Source: an uncultured Clostridia bacterium
GTDB lineage: Bacteria > Bacillota > Clostridia > Oscillospirales > Ruminococcaceae
Assembly: GCA_947644575.1 (NCBI GenBank)
Contig: CANRZX010000004.1
Span: forward strand, 1 to 32,995
Length of the DNA stretch: 32,995 nucleotides
Reading direction: 5' to 3'
A program made the position numbers and the translations under genes. Below are positions 1 through 9,821 of this stretch, piece by piece (the first letter of the stretch is position 1; each line of letters opens with the position of its first letter). The notes under the pieces are model-generated. The model saw nothing but the letters and a program-made list of their open reading frames with translations, searched no databases and was not told the DNA's origin.

Positions 1-747
1 TCCTCCAACCGCACGTTTGCCGGAGTGGAAAATTACATCTATCTGCTGAAGGACTAATACTTTATACAGGCGCTTTTCAACACTTTGAAATTGATGGTAG
101 GCGTGCCCGTGGTTACGCTTGTACTTGCGCTGCTGATGGCCGTGATCATTACCCAAGGGCATCTGCGGGAAAAGAAATTCTATCGCGTGGTCATGTTTCT
201 GCCGAGTATTCTTTCAACAACGGTTATCGGCATGCTGTGGACTTTTATCTATAATCCCAATATGGGGCTTTTGAACAACTTTTTGGACCGCATCGGGCTT
301 GATTTTTGGGCACACGCATGGCTGGGCGACCCGAAAGTGGCGTTGTTGGCTGTGGCGGTGGTCCTGATCTGGACAAATGCGGGCTATTATATGGTTATGT
401 ACATTGCCGGGATCGACGGTATTTCCCCCGACATATACGAAGCCGCCACCATAGACGGCGCCGGGGAGTTGAATAAATTCTGGCGAATCACGCTTCCGCT
501 TCTGCGGGGTGTGATAAAGACGACCATCGTGTTGTGCATTTCCACAGTGCTTTCGTCCAGTTTTGTGTTGGTGACGGTTATGACGAATGGCGCGCCCGCC
601 GGGGCAACCAGCGTCCTTTTGCAATATATGTACCAGCAGGCTTTTACCAATGCCAATTTCGGCTATGCAATGGCAATTGCAGTAATTACGCTGATGATTG
701 CTTTTCTTCTGTCCAGATTGAGCAATCGCCTGACAAGGAAGGAATAA
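1..747 (+). pseudogene. ABC transporter permease (MalF/UgpA-like, CUT1), 5'-truncated by window edge and interrupted by in-frame TAA at 55-57
   Basis: Frame 1 reads SSNRTFAGVENYIYLLKD*YFIQALFNTLKLMVGVPVV...; permease sequence continues in the same frame on both sides of the stop; EAATIDGAGELNKFWRITLPLL is the EAA loop of sugar ABC permeases. Confidence 0.75.
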
Positions 748-765
748 CGGAGGCGGGAAACAGAA

Positions 766-1617
766 ATGAACGCAAAAAGAATTGATTTGAGCGGGATGCT
801 CTGCCGCCTGCCGATACGCTTGCTGCTGATGCTGCTGTCGCTCACGGTGGTATATCCTCTTATATGGAATCTGTATTCATCACTGAAGTCAAACACCGAA
901 ATTATGGAGAACCCCTGGGCGCTGCCGGAAACGTTCCAATGGCAGAACTATGTTTCGGCCTTTGAAAAAGCGCGTATGGGTGATTACTTTTTGAATTCGG
1001 TCATGGTTGTCGTGTTGGCCACGGCTTTGCACCTTCTGCTTGTGATTCCCATTACCTATGCGCTGAGCCGCTATCGCTTTATGGGGAGCGGCGTGCTGTT
1101 CGGGCTGCTTACCGCATGCATTTTCATCCAGGAACCATACATCCTCGTGCCGATGTATTTACAGCTGAGCCAGATCCACATGCTGGACAATTTGGTTGTT
1201 CTGGCGATGATTTATGCCGTGGTGCGCATGCCGTTTTCGGTATTTTTGCTGTCGGGTTTCGTCAAGTCCATTCCGGTGGACTATGAACAGGCAGCGATGC
1301 TGGACGGTTGCTCGTACACCCGTAACCTGTGGCGAATTGTAGCGCCGCTGGCAAAACCGGGGATTTTCACGGTGGGGCTTCTGGCGGTTTTGGGCTACTG
1401 GAACGAATACGCAATCGCCCTGACAATGATTTCTACCGACACGCATTATACATTGCCGGTAGGGCTTGTAAATTTGTACGAGGTGCAGCGTTATGCCACG
1501 GACTGGGGCGCATTGTTTGCCGGGCTGATGATTGTATTGATCCCAACGGTTGCTGTATACCTGTTTGCACAGGAACGTCTGACACAGGGCATGAGCATCG
1601 GGGGTATTAAGGAGTAA
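766..1617 (+). CDS. Carbohydrate ABC transporter permease (MalG/UgpE-like)
   Basis: 283 aa, multiple TM segments, EQAAMLDGCSYTRNLWRIVAPLAKPGIFTV EAA loop; directly follows the first permease. Confidence 0.92.
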   Translation: MNAKRIDLSGMLCRLPIRLLLMLLSLTVVYPLIWNLYSSLKSNTEIMENPWALPETFQWQNYVSAFEKARMGDYFLNSVMVVVLATALHLLLVIPITYALSRYRFMGSGVLFGLLTACIFIQEPYILVPMYLQLSQIHMLDNLVVLAMIYAVVRMPFSVFLLSGFVKSIPVDYEQAAMLDGCSYTRNLWRIVAPLAKPGIFTVGLLAVLGYWNEYAIALTMISTDTHYTLPVGLVNLYEVQRYATDWGALFAGLMIVLIPTVAVYLFAQERLTQGMSIGGIKE

Positions 1618-1622
1618 AATCC

Positions 1623-2894
1623 ATGAAAGATGGCGCTGCGTTGAAACTGTCGGCACAGGAGCAGCACACGCTGCTGTTTCTGCTATGCTTTACTGCATAT
1701 GTGACGGCATATCTGGGGAGGTTGAATTATTCCGCCTGCCTTTCCCGGATCGTGTTGGACTGCGGCTTCACACGGGCCGAGGGCGGTATGACGGGGACGG
1801 CATTTTTTATGGTGTACGGCCTGTGCCAGCTAATTAACGGGATGACTGGAGACCATATAAAACCGCAGCATATGATTGCTGCTGGGCTGGCTGGCTCCGG
1901 CGCGGTCAATCTGCTATTTCCTTTCTGCAAAGATGCTGTTGCCATGGCGGTGATTTGGTCCGTCAACGGCTTGTTTCAGGCCATGCTCTGGCCGCCGATT
2001 ATTCGGATTTTTGCGGAGTGGTTCCACCCGGAATACCGGAAAGCCGCGTGCCTGCGGATAAATATTACGACCCCTGTCGGAACGGTAGCCGCCTATCTGG
2101 CGGCGGCGGCTTTTATCCGCATGGGAAACTGGCGGGGAAGTTTCTACATGGCGGGCATCCTGATGCTTTTAACGGCGGGTATATGGATGTGGATAGCCGG
2201 CCCTCTCGCGGAAAGCCCTGTGTTCCAGCAGGAGACCCGGCCGGGAAAAGAGCGGTGGAACGGTGATAAAGCCGCTCTTTCTGTGCTTTTTGTGCGGGCG
2301 GGCATCCCGACGCTTTTTATGGCTCTGGTCGCGCAAGGCGTTTTGAAAGATGGGATCACTACATGGGTTCCAAGCTTTGCGGAAGAACAGTTCGGCATCA
2401 GCCCGGCATTGTCGGTGCTCGGTACGGTTATTCTGCCCATAGCGAACATATCCGGTGTATACCTAGCCAGCAGTTTGGAACGCCGGATAAAGAAAGGAGA
2501 ACTGGCCGCGTCCGGTGCTCTGTTTGCCGTCAACGTATTGCTGCTTGGACTTTTGCTCTTCCTGAAGGAGGCCGGCCTGTGGGTTACATATCTTCTGCTG
2601 GCTTTTGCAACGACCGGGATGATGGGAGTGAATACGCTGTTTGCCAGCTGTATGCCCTTGGCTTTTGCACCTTGGAGAAAGGCGAGTTCGGCGGCGGGAA
2701 TTTTTAATTTCTGCATTTATATAGGGGCAGCAATCTCCGTATGGGGCACGGGCCTGTTGAGCACACAAATTGGATGGGACAAAACCGTTCTATGCTGGTG
2801 CGCGGTCTCGGTGCTGGGAGGCATCCTATGCGCGGCGGACATCCGAAAATGGAACAATTTTGTTTTTGAGGCAAACAGCCGTCAGCATAAGTAA
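1623..2894 (+). CDS. MFS transporter, OPA (GlpT/UhpT-like) type
   Basis: 423 aa hydrophobic protein; LGRLNYSACLSRIV...GGMTGTAFFMVYGLCQLINGMTGD typical of the OPA family; follows the permease by 5 nt. Confidence 0.8.
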   Translation: MKDGAALKLSAQEQHTLLFLLCFTAYVTAYLGRLNYSACLSRIVLDCGFTRAEGGMTGTAFFMVYGLCQLINGMTGDHIKPQHMIAAGLAGSGAVNLLFPFCKDAVAMAVIWSVNGLFQAMLWPPIIRIFAEWFHPEYRKAACLRINITTPVGTVAAYLAAAAFIRMGNWRGSFYMAGILMLLTAGIWMWIAGPLAESPVFQQETRPGKERWNGDKAALSVLFVRAGIPTLFMALVAQGVLKDGITTWVPSFAEEQFGISPALSVLGTVILPIANISGVYLASSLERRIKKGELAASGALFAVNVLLLGLLLFLKEAGLWVTYLLLAFATTGMMGVNTLFASCMPLAFAPWRKASSAAGIFNFCIYIGAAISVWGTGLLSTQIGWDKTVLCWCAVSVLGGILCAADIRKWNNFVFEANSRQHK

Positions 2895-3196
2895 GCTGCC
2901 GGCAGAAAACGGAACCGATACGAAAAATGAATGTGTTTGCGGGACAAATAGATGCGGAACTGTGCTATGAGAACAATGCCGGAAAATTGCGGCCCGGGCG
3001 AATACTCCTGTGGTCTGGCAGGATATATTTGATACGCTCCTCAGCCTTTGCCGTCGTTTGAGCCCAAAGCAGAGAGGAAAGACATATATGCGCACTATTG
3101 GCACCGTATGATGTCCGCTTTGAATCCGAGTGCGAATCGACTGGAACGCAAGAGCTGCGCGGGACAGGATAAATATACAGAACGGAAGGCTGAACA

Positions 3197-5392
3197 ATGA
3201 AGGGTGATTTTCAAAAGGGGCGCGTGACGATCCCGACAGATGTGGACGTGGTGCCCGAGACTCTGGAGCTTTTGGAACGCTGGGGAGCGGATGCCGTCCG
3301 CGACTGTGACGGAACGGATTACCCCGAGGCGCTGAAAGGCGTGGACGCAAAGGTGTATTCTACGTATTATACCACGCGCAAGGACAATGCATGGGCAAAA
3401 GCAAACCCGGATGAGGTGCAGCAGTGCTATATCATGACGGGTTTTTACACGGCAGTATCCGATTCGCTTTCCATTCCGCTGATGCAGGGCATCAGCCCGG
3501 AACTGATGGCGGTGAATACACGGGATGATATCAAGCGCTGGTGGGAGGTTATGGACCGCACCAGCGGTGAAACAGTGCCGCCGTCGCGTTGGGATTATGA
3601 TGAAAAAAACGGGGACGTTGTGATACATGCGGCAAAAAAATTTCACGAATACACCGTAAGCTTCCTTGCTTATCTGATTTGGGACCCGGTGCATATGTAC
3701 AATGCGATTACTAACGGCTGGGAAAATTTCGAGCATCAGATCACCTTTGACGTACGCCAGCCGAAAACGCGCAGGTATACGATGGAACGACTGCGAAAAT
3801 TCATCGCGGAGCATCCGTATGTGGATGTTATCCGCTACACTACGTTTTTTCACCAGTTCACGCTGATATTTGACGAACTGCGAAGGGAAAAGTATGTGGA
3901 CTGGTACGGCTATTCCGCCAGCGTATCCCCGTATATACTGGAGCAGTTTGAACAGGAGGCCGGCTACCGGTTCCGGCCGGAATTCATCATTGATCAAGGC
4001 TATTATAATAATCAATATCGCATCCCATCGAGGGAATTTAAGGATTTTCAGGCGTTCCAGCGGCGTGGAGTGGCGGAGTTAGCCAAAGAAATGGTGGCGA
4101 TTACCCATGAGCTGGGCAAGGAAGCAATGATGTTTTTAGGCGATCATTGGATCGGTACCGAGCCGTTCATGGAAGAATTCAAAAGCATCGGGCTGGACGC
4201 CGTAGTGGGCAGCGTGGGCAACGGTAGCACGCTGCGCCTCATCAGCGATATTTCAGGAGTGAAATATACAGAGGGACGCTTCTTACCCTATTTCTTTCCG
4301 GATACCTTCCATAAAGGAGGGGATCCGGTGCGCGAAGCAAAAGAAAACTGGGTAACGGCACGCCGCGCTATCCTGCGCAAACCAATCGACCGCATCGGAT
4401 ACGGAGGGTATCTGAAGCTTGCCTGCGAGTTTCCGGAATTTATCGACTATATAGAAAGCGTGTGCGGCGAGTTTCGGGAGCTGTATGGGAATATCAAAGG
4501 AACCACTCCATATTGTGCCAAGACAATAGCCGTTTTGAACTGCTGGGGTAAGATGCGCGCATGGGGCTGCCACATGGTGCATCACGCATTGTACCAAAAG
4601 CAGAATTACTGCTACGCGGGCATTATTGAAGCGCTTTCGGGCGCGCCGTTCGATGTGCGATTCATCAGTTTTGACGACCTGCGCGCGGACGCCCATGCGC
4701 TGGATGGCGTGGACGTGCTCATCAACGTGGGCGATGGCGATACGGCGCACACTGGCGGCTGGGAGTGGGAGGATCCGGCTGTGACAGCAGCTGTGCGCGG
4801 TTTTGTGTACAAGGGCGGAGGCCTGATCGGCGTGGGTGAGCCGTCGGGCCATCAGTACGAAGGACACTATCTTCAGTTGGCCAGTGTGCTTGGCGTAGAG
4901 AAAGAAACCGGCTTCACGCTGGGGTACGACAAATACAACTGGGATGAACATCCCGGACACTTCATTCTGGCGGACTGCACAAAGCCTGTGGACTTCGGTG
5001 AAGGCAAAAAGGGAATCTACGCACTTCCGGGCACGGAGATCCTTGTGCAGCGGGAAAAAGAGGTGCAGATGGCTGTGCACGCGTTTGGCAAGGGACGGGC
5101 GGTGTACATCAGCGGCCTGCCGTACAGCCTCGAAAACAGCCGCGTTTTGTATCGCAGCATTTTATGGAGTGCCCGTGATGAAGAAAGCCTGCGCAAATGG
5201 TTCAGCAGCAACTTCAACGTGGAGGTTCACGCTTATGTAAAGAACGGAAGGTATTGTGTTGTAAACAATACCTTCGAGCCGCAGAGCACCGTTGTTTACA
5301 GGGGCGACGGCTCCGGTTTTACATTAGACATGGCGCCCAACGAGATCAAATGGTATAAGATACCGGATTCTGCCGCTGAATCGGCAACTTGA
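3197..5392 (+). CDS. gnpA: GH112 1,3-beta-galactosyl-N-acetylhexosamine phosphorylase (galacto-N-biose/lacto-N-biose phosphorylase)
   Basis: 731 aa; conserved blocks HEYTVSFLAYLIWDPVHMYNAITN, GKEAMMFLGDHWIGTEPF, GLDAVVGSVGNGSTLRLISDI, GVKYTEGRFLPYFFPDTFHKGGDP recognised from LnpA/GnpA family. Confidence 0.96.
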   Translation: MKGDFQKGRVTIPTDVDVVPETLELLERWGADAVRDCDGTDYPEALKGVDAKVYSTYYTTRKDNAWAKANPDEVQQCYIMTGFYTAVSDSLSIPLMQGISPELMAVNTRDDIKRWWEVMDRTSGETVPPSRWDYDEKNGDVVIHAAKKFHEYTVSFLAYLIWDPVHMYNAITNGWENFEHQITFDVRQPKTRRYTMERLRKFIAEHPYVDVIRYTTFFHQFTLIFDELRREKYVDWYGYSASVSPYILEQFEQEAGYRFRPEFIIDQGYYNNQYRIPSREFKDFQAFQRRGVAELAKEMVAITHELGKEAMMFLGDHWIGTEPFMEEFKSIGLDAVVGSVGNGSTLRLISDISGVKYTEGRFLPYFFPDTFHKGGDPVREAKENWVTARRAILRKPIDRIGYGGYLKLACEFPEFIDYIESVCGEFRELYGNIKGTTPYCAKTIAVLNCWGKMRAWGCHMVHHALYQKQNYCYAGIIEALSGAPFDVRFISFDDLRADAHALDGVDVLINVGDGDTAHTGGWEWEDPAVTAAVRGFVYKGGGLIGVGEPSGHQYEGHYLQLASVLGVEKETGFTLGYDKYNWDEHPGHFILADCTKPVDFGEGKKGIYALPGTEILVQREKEVQMAVHAFGKGRAVYISGLPYSLENSRVLYRSILWSARDEESLRKWFSSNFNVEVHAYVKNGRYCVVNNTFEPQSTVVYRGDGSGFTLDMAPNEIKWYKIPDSAAESAT

Positions 5393-5446
5393 CTGAAAGG
5401 GCTAATTTCATGAAGCGTTGACTTGGTCAAGAATAAGCTCCGGTAA

Positions 5447-5853
5447 TAAAGTAAGTGCTGAATAAATCGGAGTGTACATCGGCCGCGGTTGGAACGCGCG
5501 GCCCATGCTTTCCCCGCGAGAATATGCGGGGTCGCGAAGCGGCGAGCAAATTTTGTGTCAGAGAAAACAAAATACGCAGGGGCAACGCCTGCCGGCCCAA
5601 AATCACGGCCAGTATTCCGCCTGCGGCGGACACGCCGTGCTTTGTGCATTGGCGAGTATTTTTGTAATCATAGCTGCGTTGCAGCTATGATTGCGCATCT
5701 GCCCACTGCGTGGGCGGGCGCTATTGATTCAAAGGCCGTGGGCGCACAGCGCTTACATGGCCAATTTTACAGCTTTGCAGCGCAAAGCTGTAAAATCTGA
5801 CGGAACAATTTTCCGCCGATGCGTGCGCGGCGATTTAGTCAGTGCTTACTAAA
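5447..5853. mobile_element. MITE-like element A: 19-nt imperfect TIRs (5451-5469 / 5831-5849), 4-bp TSD TAAA (5447-5450 / 5850-5853), hairpin-packed interior
   Basis: Left GTAAGTGCTGAATAAATCG, right end reverse complement GTAAGCACTGACTAAATCG (16/19); hairpins at 5481-5503, 5512-5531, 5668-5690 (10-bp stem), 5701-5715, 5764-5796 (15-bp perfect stem); no convincing ORF. Confidence 0.82.
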
Positions 5854-6012
5854 GAAGCAAATCATACCGCCGTCGAGAAATATGTGGATAAAGCAATCCC
5901 TCTTTCCCGTATCCCCGTATCGACTGGGATTTATGGGAAGCCTCATGGGACTTCAAAAAACATCCGCTGATTTAGAAGCCGGTTAAAAATGCTTTCTGAT
6001 TGCGCCGCTCGG

Positions 6013-6978
6013 TTATGCCGACGTCTCCTGATACGCACAGAGCGCCGCGCCGATCAGCCCGATTTTCTGCGGATCCAGCTTGGAAACGGTGATGTTATCG
6101 AGCAGCGCGAGGTTATTGGGAGGCAGCCAGCCGGTCAGGCCGTCAATGATCCCCTGCAGCAGCCATGGATCGCGAAAAACACCGCCGCCGCAGACGATTG
6201 CCTGCGGATCCATAAAATTGATAATATCCTGCACCATGGAAAGCTGCGCTTTCATCATCAGTTCCGCCACGCGGATGGCGAGCGCGTCGCCCTCGCGCGC
6301 CGCCTGAATGATTGTGGAGGAAACCATGCGTCCCTCCCGGTCAAGCTGCGCCAGAACGGAATCCGGGTACTGTTCCATCAGTGCCCGCGCGTGGCGGATC
6401 ATCCCGCCGCCGGAGGCATAGGCTTCAATGCAGCCCACACGCCCGCATTCGCACGGGACGTCAATATTGGCGACGATATGCCCCACTTCCCCCGCGTTGT
6501 TTTGATGCCCGCGGATCAGCCGGCCGTCGCTGACAAGCCCGGCGGCGATGCCGGTACCGACGTTCAGATAAACGAAATCGCGGAACCTCCGCCCCACACC
6601 GAACCGAATTTCCGCCAATGTAGCGCAGTGCACGTCGTTGTCCGCAATGACGGGGATTTGAAACTGCTCCGAAATTTCCCGCCCCAGCGGATAGGGCGTC
6701 AGGATCGGCGTGGCCATGGAAAACACCCATTCCGCGCGGCGGTGGTCCACCTGCCCTACCAGCCCAAGGCCGATCGCGTCCGGCCGGGGAATGGCTCCGC
6801 TCTCCACCAGCTCCGCCCAGTAGGCCGCAACCGCGCGCTTTACGGCGGCGATCGCGATCTCCTGAGACCCGCGCTGCGATGGATACCGGCGCTCGTGGGT
6901 TATCGTCCCGTCCAACCGGACAAGGCCGATGAGTATTTTGGTTCCGCCGACGTCTACTCCCATTACCGTATCCATCAT
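6013..6978 (-). CDS. ROK family sugar kinase
   Basis: 321 aa; MGVDVGGTKILIGLV N-terminal phosphate motif; GTGIAAGLVSDGRLIRG; zinc motif GHIVANIDVPCECGRVGCIE. Confidence 0.93.
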   Translation of the reverse strand: MMDTVMGVDVGGTKILIGLVRLDGTITHERRYPSQRGSQEIAIAAVKRAVAAYWAELVESGAIPRPDAIGLGLVGQVDHRRAEWVFSMATPILTPYPLGREISEQFQIPVIADNDVHCATLAEIRFGVGRRFRDFVYLNVGTGIAAGLVSDGRLIRGHQNNAGEVGHIVANIDVPCECGRVGCIEAYASGGGMIRHARALMEQYPDSVLAQLDREGRMVSSTIIQAAREGDALAIRVAELMMKAQLSMVQDIINFMDPQAIVCGGGVFRDPWLLQGIIDGLTGWLPPNNLALLDNITVSKLDPQKIGLIGAALCAYQETSA

Positions 6979-7322
6979 AAGCTTCCTCCGGTTACAAACG
7001 GTGTTGCGAAAAAACGAAGGGGTGCCGCGCAGACGTCAAGGCGCCCCGTTTTCCGGTTTCTTCATCCTGTTCTCAACGCTTCTCATTATAGCCCGGGCAA
7101 TACAGCGCGGGCAAGAGCTTCTAATAATAATTGAGAAAGCTGCAACGATATGCAAAACGCGCCGTGTTCTTCCGGGCATCCTCCAAGAATGATTGTGGAT
7201 GCGCGCAGCGGGCATATGCTATAGTAGAAGCAGATGGAATCCGCTTCGGTTTTTTGGCGGATTCGGTTTTCTGCCGCGATCCCAAACGCAAATTCGGGCC
7301 CTTAGAGAAAGGACGGAGAACA

Positions 7323-8726
7323 ATGGCTGTAAAAGAACGCGCGATCCATCTGGATTATTTTGACCCGGCCGTAGGCAAGGTGCCTAACCCCGGGATGGGC
7401 GTACAGGGCTATGTCTACAGCGACCATATGCGCTTTGGCTACACATGGGAGGAGATTCAGCCCAGTGTGCCGCACGAAATGACGCCGCTGGATCGGGAGA
7501 GCCTCGAACGCATGGCCGCCTCGCCCCACTGCGACAACCTCTATTATCGCTGCGAATGGCGCGATATCCAGAAGGAAAAGGGCAAGCTTTCTCTGCCCAA
7601 GGAATTTGAGTGGATGCTGGAGGCGTGCGAAAAATACAATAAGACATGGTCGTTCCGGATCATGTCCAGCTCGGTAACGTCTGTTTACAGGGACAGTGTC
7701 CCTGAATTCATCAAGGATCAGGTGAAGATGATCCCCTACTGGCGTACCATCGGCGTACAGGAGTGGTACCCGAAATATTTCCCGGAATACTCCCCGGAAT
7801 TTCTCAAATACTGGGACGAGCTGAACTGCCTTTTGGGCGCGCGGTTTGACAGCGACCCGCGCCTTGAATTCGCGGATGTATCCGGCTATGGCTTCTGGGG
7901 CGAGGCGCACCATTACAGCCTGCAAAGCCCCGATCAAAAGGAAGAGATCAACTGGGAGCCCGAGAACGTGGAAGAGGTTACGGAATTTTTGATGGAGAGC
8001 CATCTGAAGGCTTTCCCCACCACGCCCGCGTGCATGAACCTGCATTACACGGAGTACGGCTTTGCCGGACGCGTTCTCAATCAGAATGGCGTGTGGCTGC
8101 GGCGCGACAGCTTTCAGGCGCACATGAACACCGAGGAATACCGGTGGATTCACCGCGGCGCGAAGAAGGGCGCGATGATCTGGGAGCCGATTCGCGCGCA
8201 CATCACGCGCACCGCACCGCTGCTGTTCACCCCGTCCCAGATGGTGCAGCATTGTCTGGATTACGGCGCGAACTATTTTGGCGTGTCGTTTACCCCATGG
8301 GATTTTGTCATGAGCACACACAATTATCAGGATCTGATGGACCAAATGGATGCGCATGTCGGCTACCGCCTGCGTCCCGCAATGGCATGGCGCCGGGAAA
8401 ACGCGGACAAATCGCAGGATCTTGTCCTGCAGCTGCTGAACGACGGGTGCGGCGCGGTTCCCGGCGCGCTGCGGCTGAAGGCGCGCTTCCCGGACGGCTC
8501 GACAGCGGAAAAAGAGCTTCCCGTGGGAGCTCCCTTCCAAGGCGAGGAAAACCTGTTCAACCTTCCGCTTCCCGAACGGTATTGGGGCGCGTCGGAGCGC
8601 GAGGTCATCCGAGTCTCGGCGAGCCTGAAAATGCGCGGAAAAGAGAAACCGATTCGCTGGGCCGTTCGTCAGGAACTGGACAATCCCTTTGAAATCGTTC
8701 TCCCGTTGCGGGCATTTGTGGATTAA
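7323..8726 (+). CDS. Putative glycoside-hydrolase-like TIM-barrel protein, related to DUF4832 family
   Basis: Start moved from ORF-track 7131 to ATG 7323 (upstream GAAAGGACGGAG); shares NPGMG, YYRCEWRDIQKEKGKL, RFDSDPRLEFADVSGYGFWGE signature positions with the protein at 17618-18940. Confidence 0.7.
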   Translation: MAVKERAIHLDYFDPAVGKVPNPGMGVQGYVYSDHMRFGYTWEEIQPSVPHEMTPLDRESLERMAASPHCDNLYYRCEWRDIQKEKGKLSLPKEFEWMLEACEKYNKTWSFRIMSSSVTSVYRDSVPEFIKDQVKMIPYWRTIGVQEWYPKYFPEYSPEFLKYWDELNCLLGARFDSDPRLEFADVSGYGFWGEAHHYSLQSPDQKEEINWEPENVEEVTEFLMESHLKAFPTTPACMNLHYTEYGFAGRVLNQNGVWLRRDSFQAHMNTEEYRWIHRGAKKGAMIWEPIRAHITRTAPLLFTPSQMVQHCLDYGANYFGVSFTPWDFVMSTHNYQDLMDQMDAHVGYRLRPAMAWRRENADKSQDLVLQLLNDGCGAVPGALRLKARFPDGSTAEKELPVGAPFQGEENLFNLPLPERYWGASEREVIRVSASLKMRGKEKPIRWAVRQELDNPFEIVLPLRAFVD

Positions 8727-8791
8727 CGGGCCGGAAAATCCGGAAAAGCGGACGGCTGCGCCGCATCGCCGGCGGTCTGAAGCAGAATATC

Positions 8792-8838
8792 AAAAAGGCG
8801 AACAGGGCGCCAAAAGGGCTGTCCGGTTCGCCTTTTCC
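8792..8838. terminator. Bidirectional rho-independent terminator between convergent genes
   Basis: AAAAAGGCGAAC...GTTCGCCTTTT inverted repeat between convergent 7323-8726(+) and 8930-9778(-). Confidence 0.8.
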
Positions 8839-8929
8839 ATTTGCGCAACGCAAAGCCGCAGGTTTTTGAGGCAATCGGCTATGTGTTCCGCGGCCTGCGG
8901 GGAAGCGGTGCCGGCTCGGTGCCCCGCAG

Positions 8930-9778
8930 CTATGCCCTTCCGCCGCAGCCGCAGACGCGGATGCGGCTGAACACCAGTTCCTTTACCGTGGCGCGCCCCG
9001 CACGCCCATAAAGCTTCGGGTCAATCGCCTCTGGGCTTTCCTCCAGCGTCCGGCGCACCGCAAGGGTATACGCGGCGCGCAGCTCCGTGGCGAAATTCAC
9101 CTTGCAGATTCCCCGGGTGACACATTCCCGGATGGCCCGCTCCTCTAAGCCGGACGCACCGTGCAGCACCAGCGGTACGTGCAGCCGCTGCCGGATGCGG
9201 CCGACCAGTTCGACATTGAGTACCGGCGGAGCGGCATAGACGCCGTGCGCCGTGCCAACGCCCACGGCAAGGCTGGAAACCCCTGTTTCCCGTTCAAAGC
9301 GCTCGGCTTCATCCGGGTCGGTATAGCCGGCATCCGCGCACACAAGATCCTCTTCCTTGCCGCCGACGCGGCCCACCTCCCCCTCCACAGGGACGCCGTT
9401 CGCGGCGCACATTCGCACCACTTCGCGCGTCAGCGCAATATTCTGCTCCAGCGGCAGCGCGCTTTTGTCAATCATCACACTGGTATAGCCCGCGCGTAGA
9501 GCCTGCGCGCACAGCTCAAAGCTGTTCCCATGATCCAGATGCATTGCCACCGGCACGTCAGCGCGCTCCGCAAGCGCCCGCACGCTGCCCATGTACAGCT
9601 GCGGGTCCGCGTACCGCAGCGTAGAAGGCGTTGTCTGCAGAATTACCGGCGCGCGCGCTTCCTGCGCGGCCTGAACGACGGCCTGCGCCATCTCCATGTT
9701 TTCCACATTGAACGCGCCGACGGCATAACCGCCCGCCTGCGCGGCGCGGAGCATTTCATCTGTAGCTACAAAAGGCAT
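8930..9778 (-). CDS. Class II fructose/tagatose-bisphosphate aldolase (GatY/KbaY/Fba-like)
   Basis: MPFVATDEMLRAAQAGGYAVGAFNVENMEMAQAVVQAA; MHLDHGNSFE; LVLHGASGL; RBS AAAGGAGG before ATG at 9778. Confidence 0.93.
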   Translation of the reverse strand: MPFVATDEMLRAAQAGGYAVGAFNVENMEMAQAVVQAAQEARAPVILQTTPSTLRYADPQLYMGSVRALAERADVPVAMHLDHGNSFELCAQALRAGYTSVMIDKSALPLEQNIALTREVVRMCAANGVPVEGEVGRVGGKEEDLVCADAGYTDPDEAERFERETGVSSLAVGVGTAHGVYAAPPVLNVELVGRIRQRLHVPLVLHGASGLEERAIRECVTRGICKVNFATELRAAYTLAVRRTLEESPEAIDPKLYGRAGRATVKELVFSRIRVCGCGGRA

Positions 9779-9821
9779 GGGGGCCTCCTTTGGCTCTGTT
9801 TGGCCGGTTCCCTCCGGTAGT

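Noticed and set aside
55-57. Stop-codon recoding explaining the permease TAA
   Set aside because: TAA and TGA are used as normal stops by other genes in the window; a point mutation or sequencing error is simpler.
5764-5796. 15-bp hairpin as rho-independent terminator of gnpA
   Set aside because: No terminal T-run (followed by CTGACGG) and ~370 bp downstream of the gene; better explained as part of the MITE-like element.
5481-5796. Possible CRISPR array
   Set aside because: Hairpins differ in sequence and there are no regularly spaced identical repeats; no cas genes.
5455-5800. Overlapping short ORFs inside element A
   Set aside because: Several frames are open by chance across hairpins; no RBS, no protein-like composition.
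5989-7134. 381-aa plus-strand ORF
   Set aside because: Antisense to a clear ROK kinase with all motifs.
8860-8880. TTTTTGAGGCAA motif also seen near 2866 and 19115 as a dispersed repeat
   Set aside because: Short match in unrelated contexts (one inside a CDS end); likely chance.
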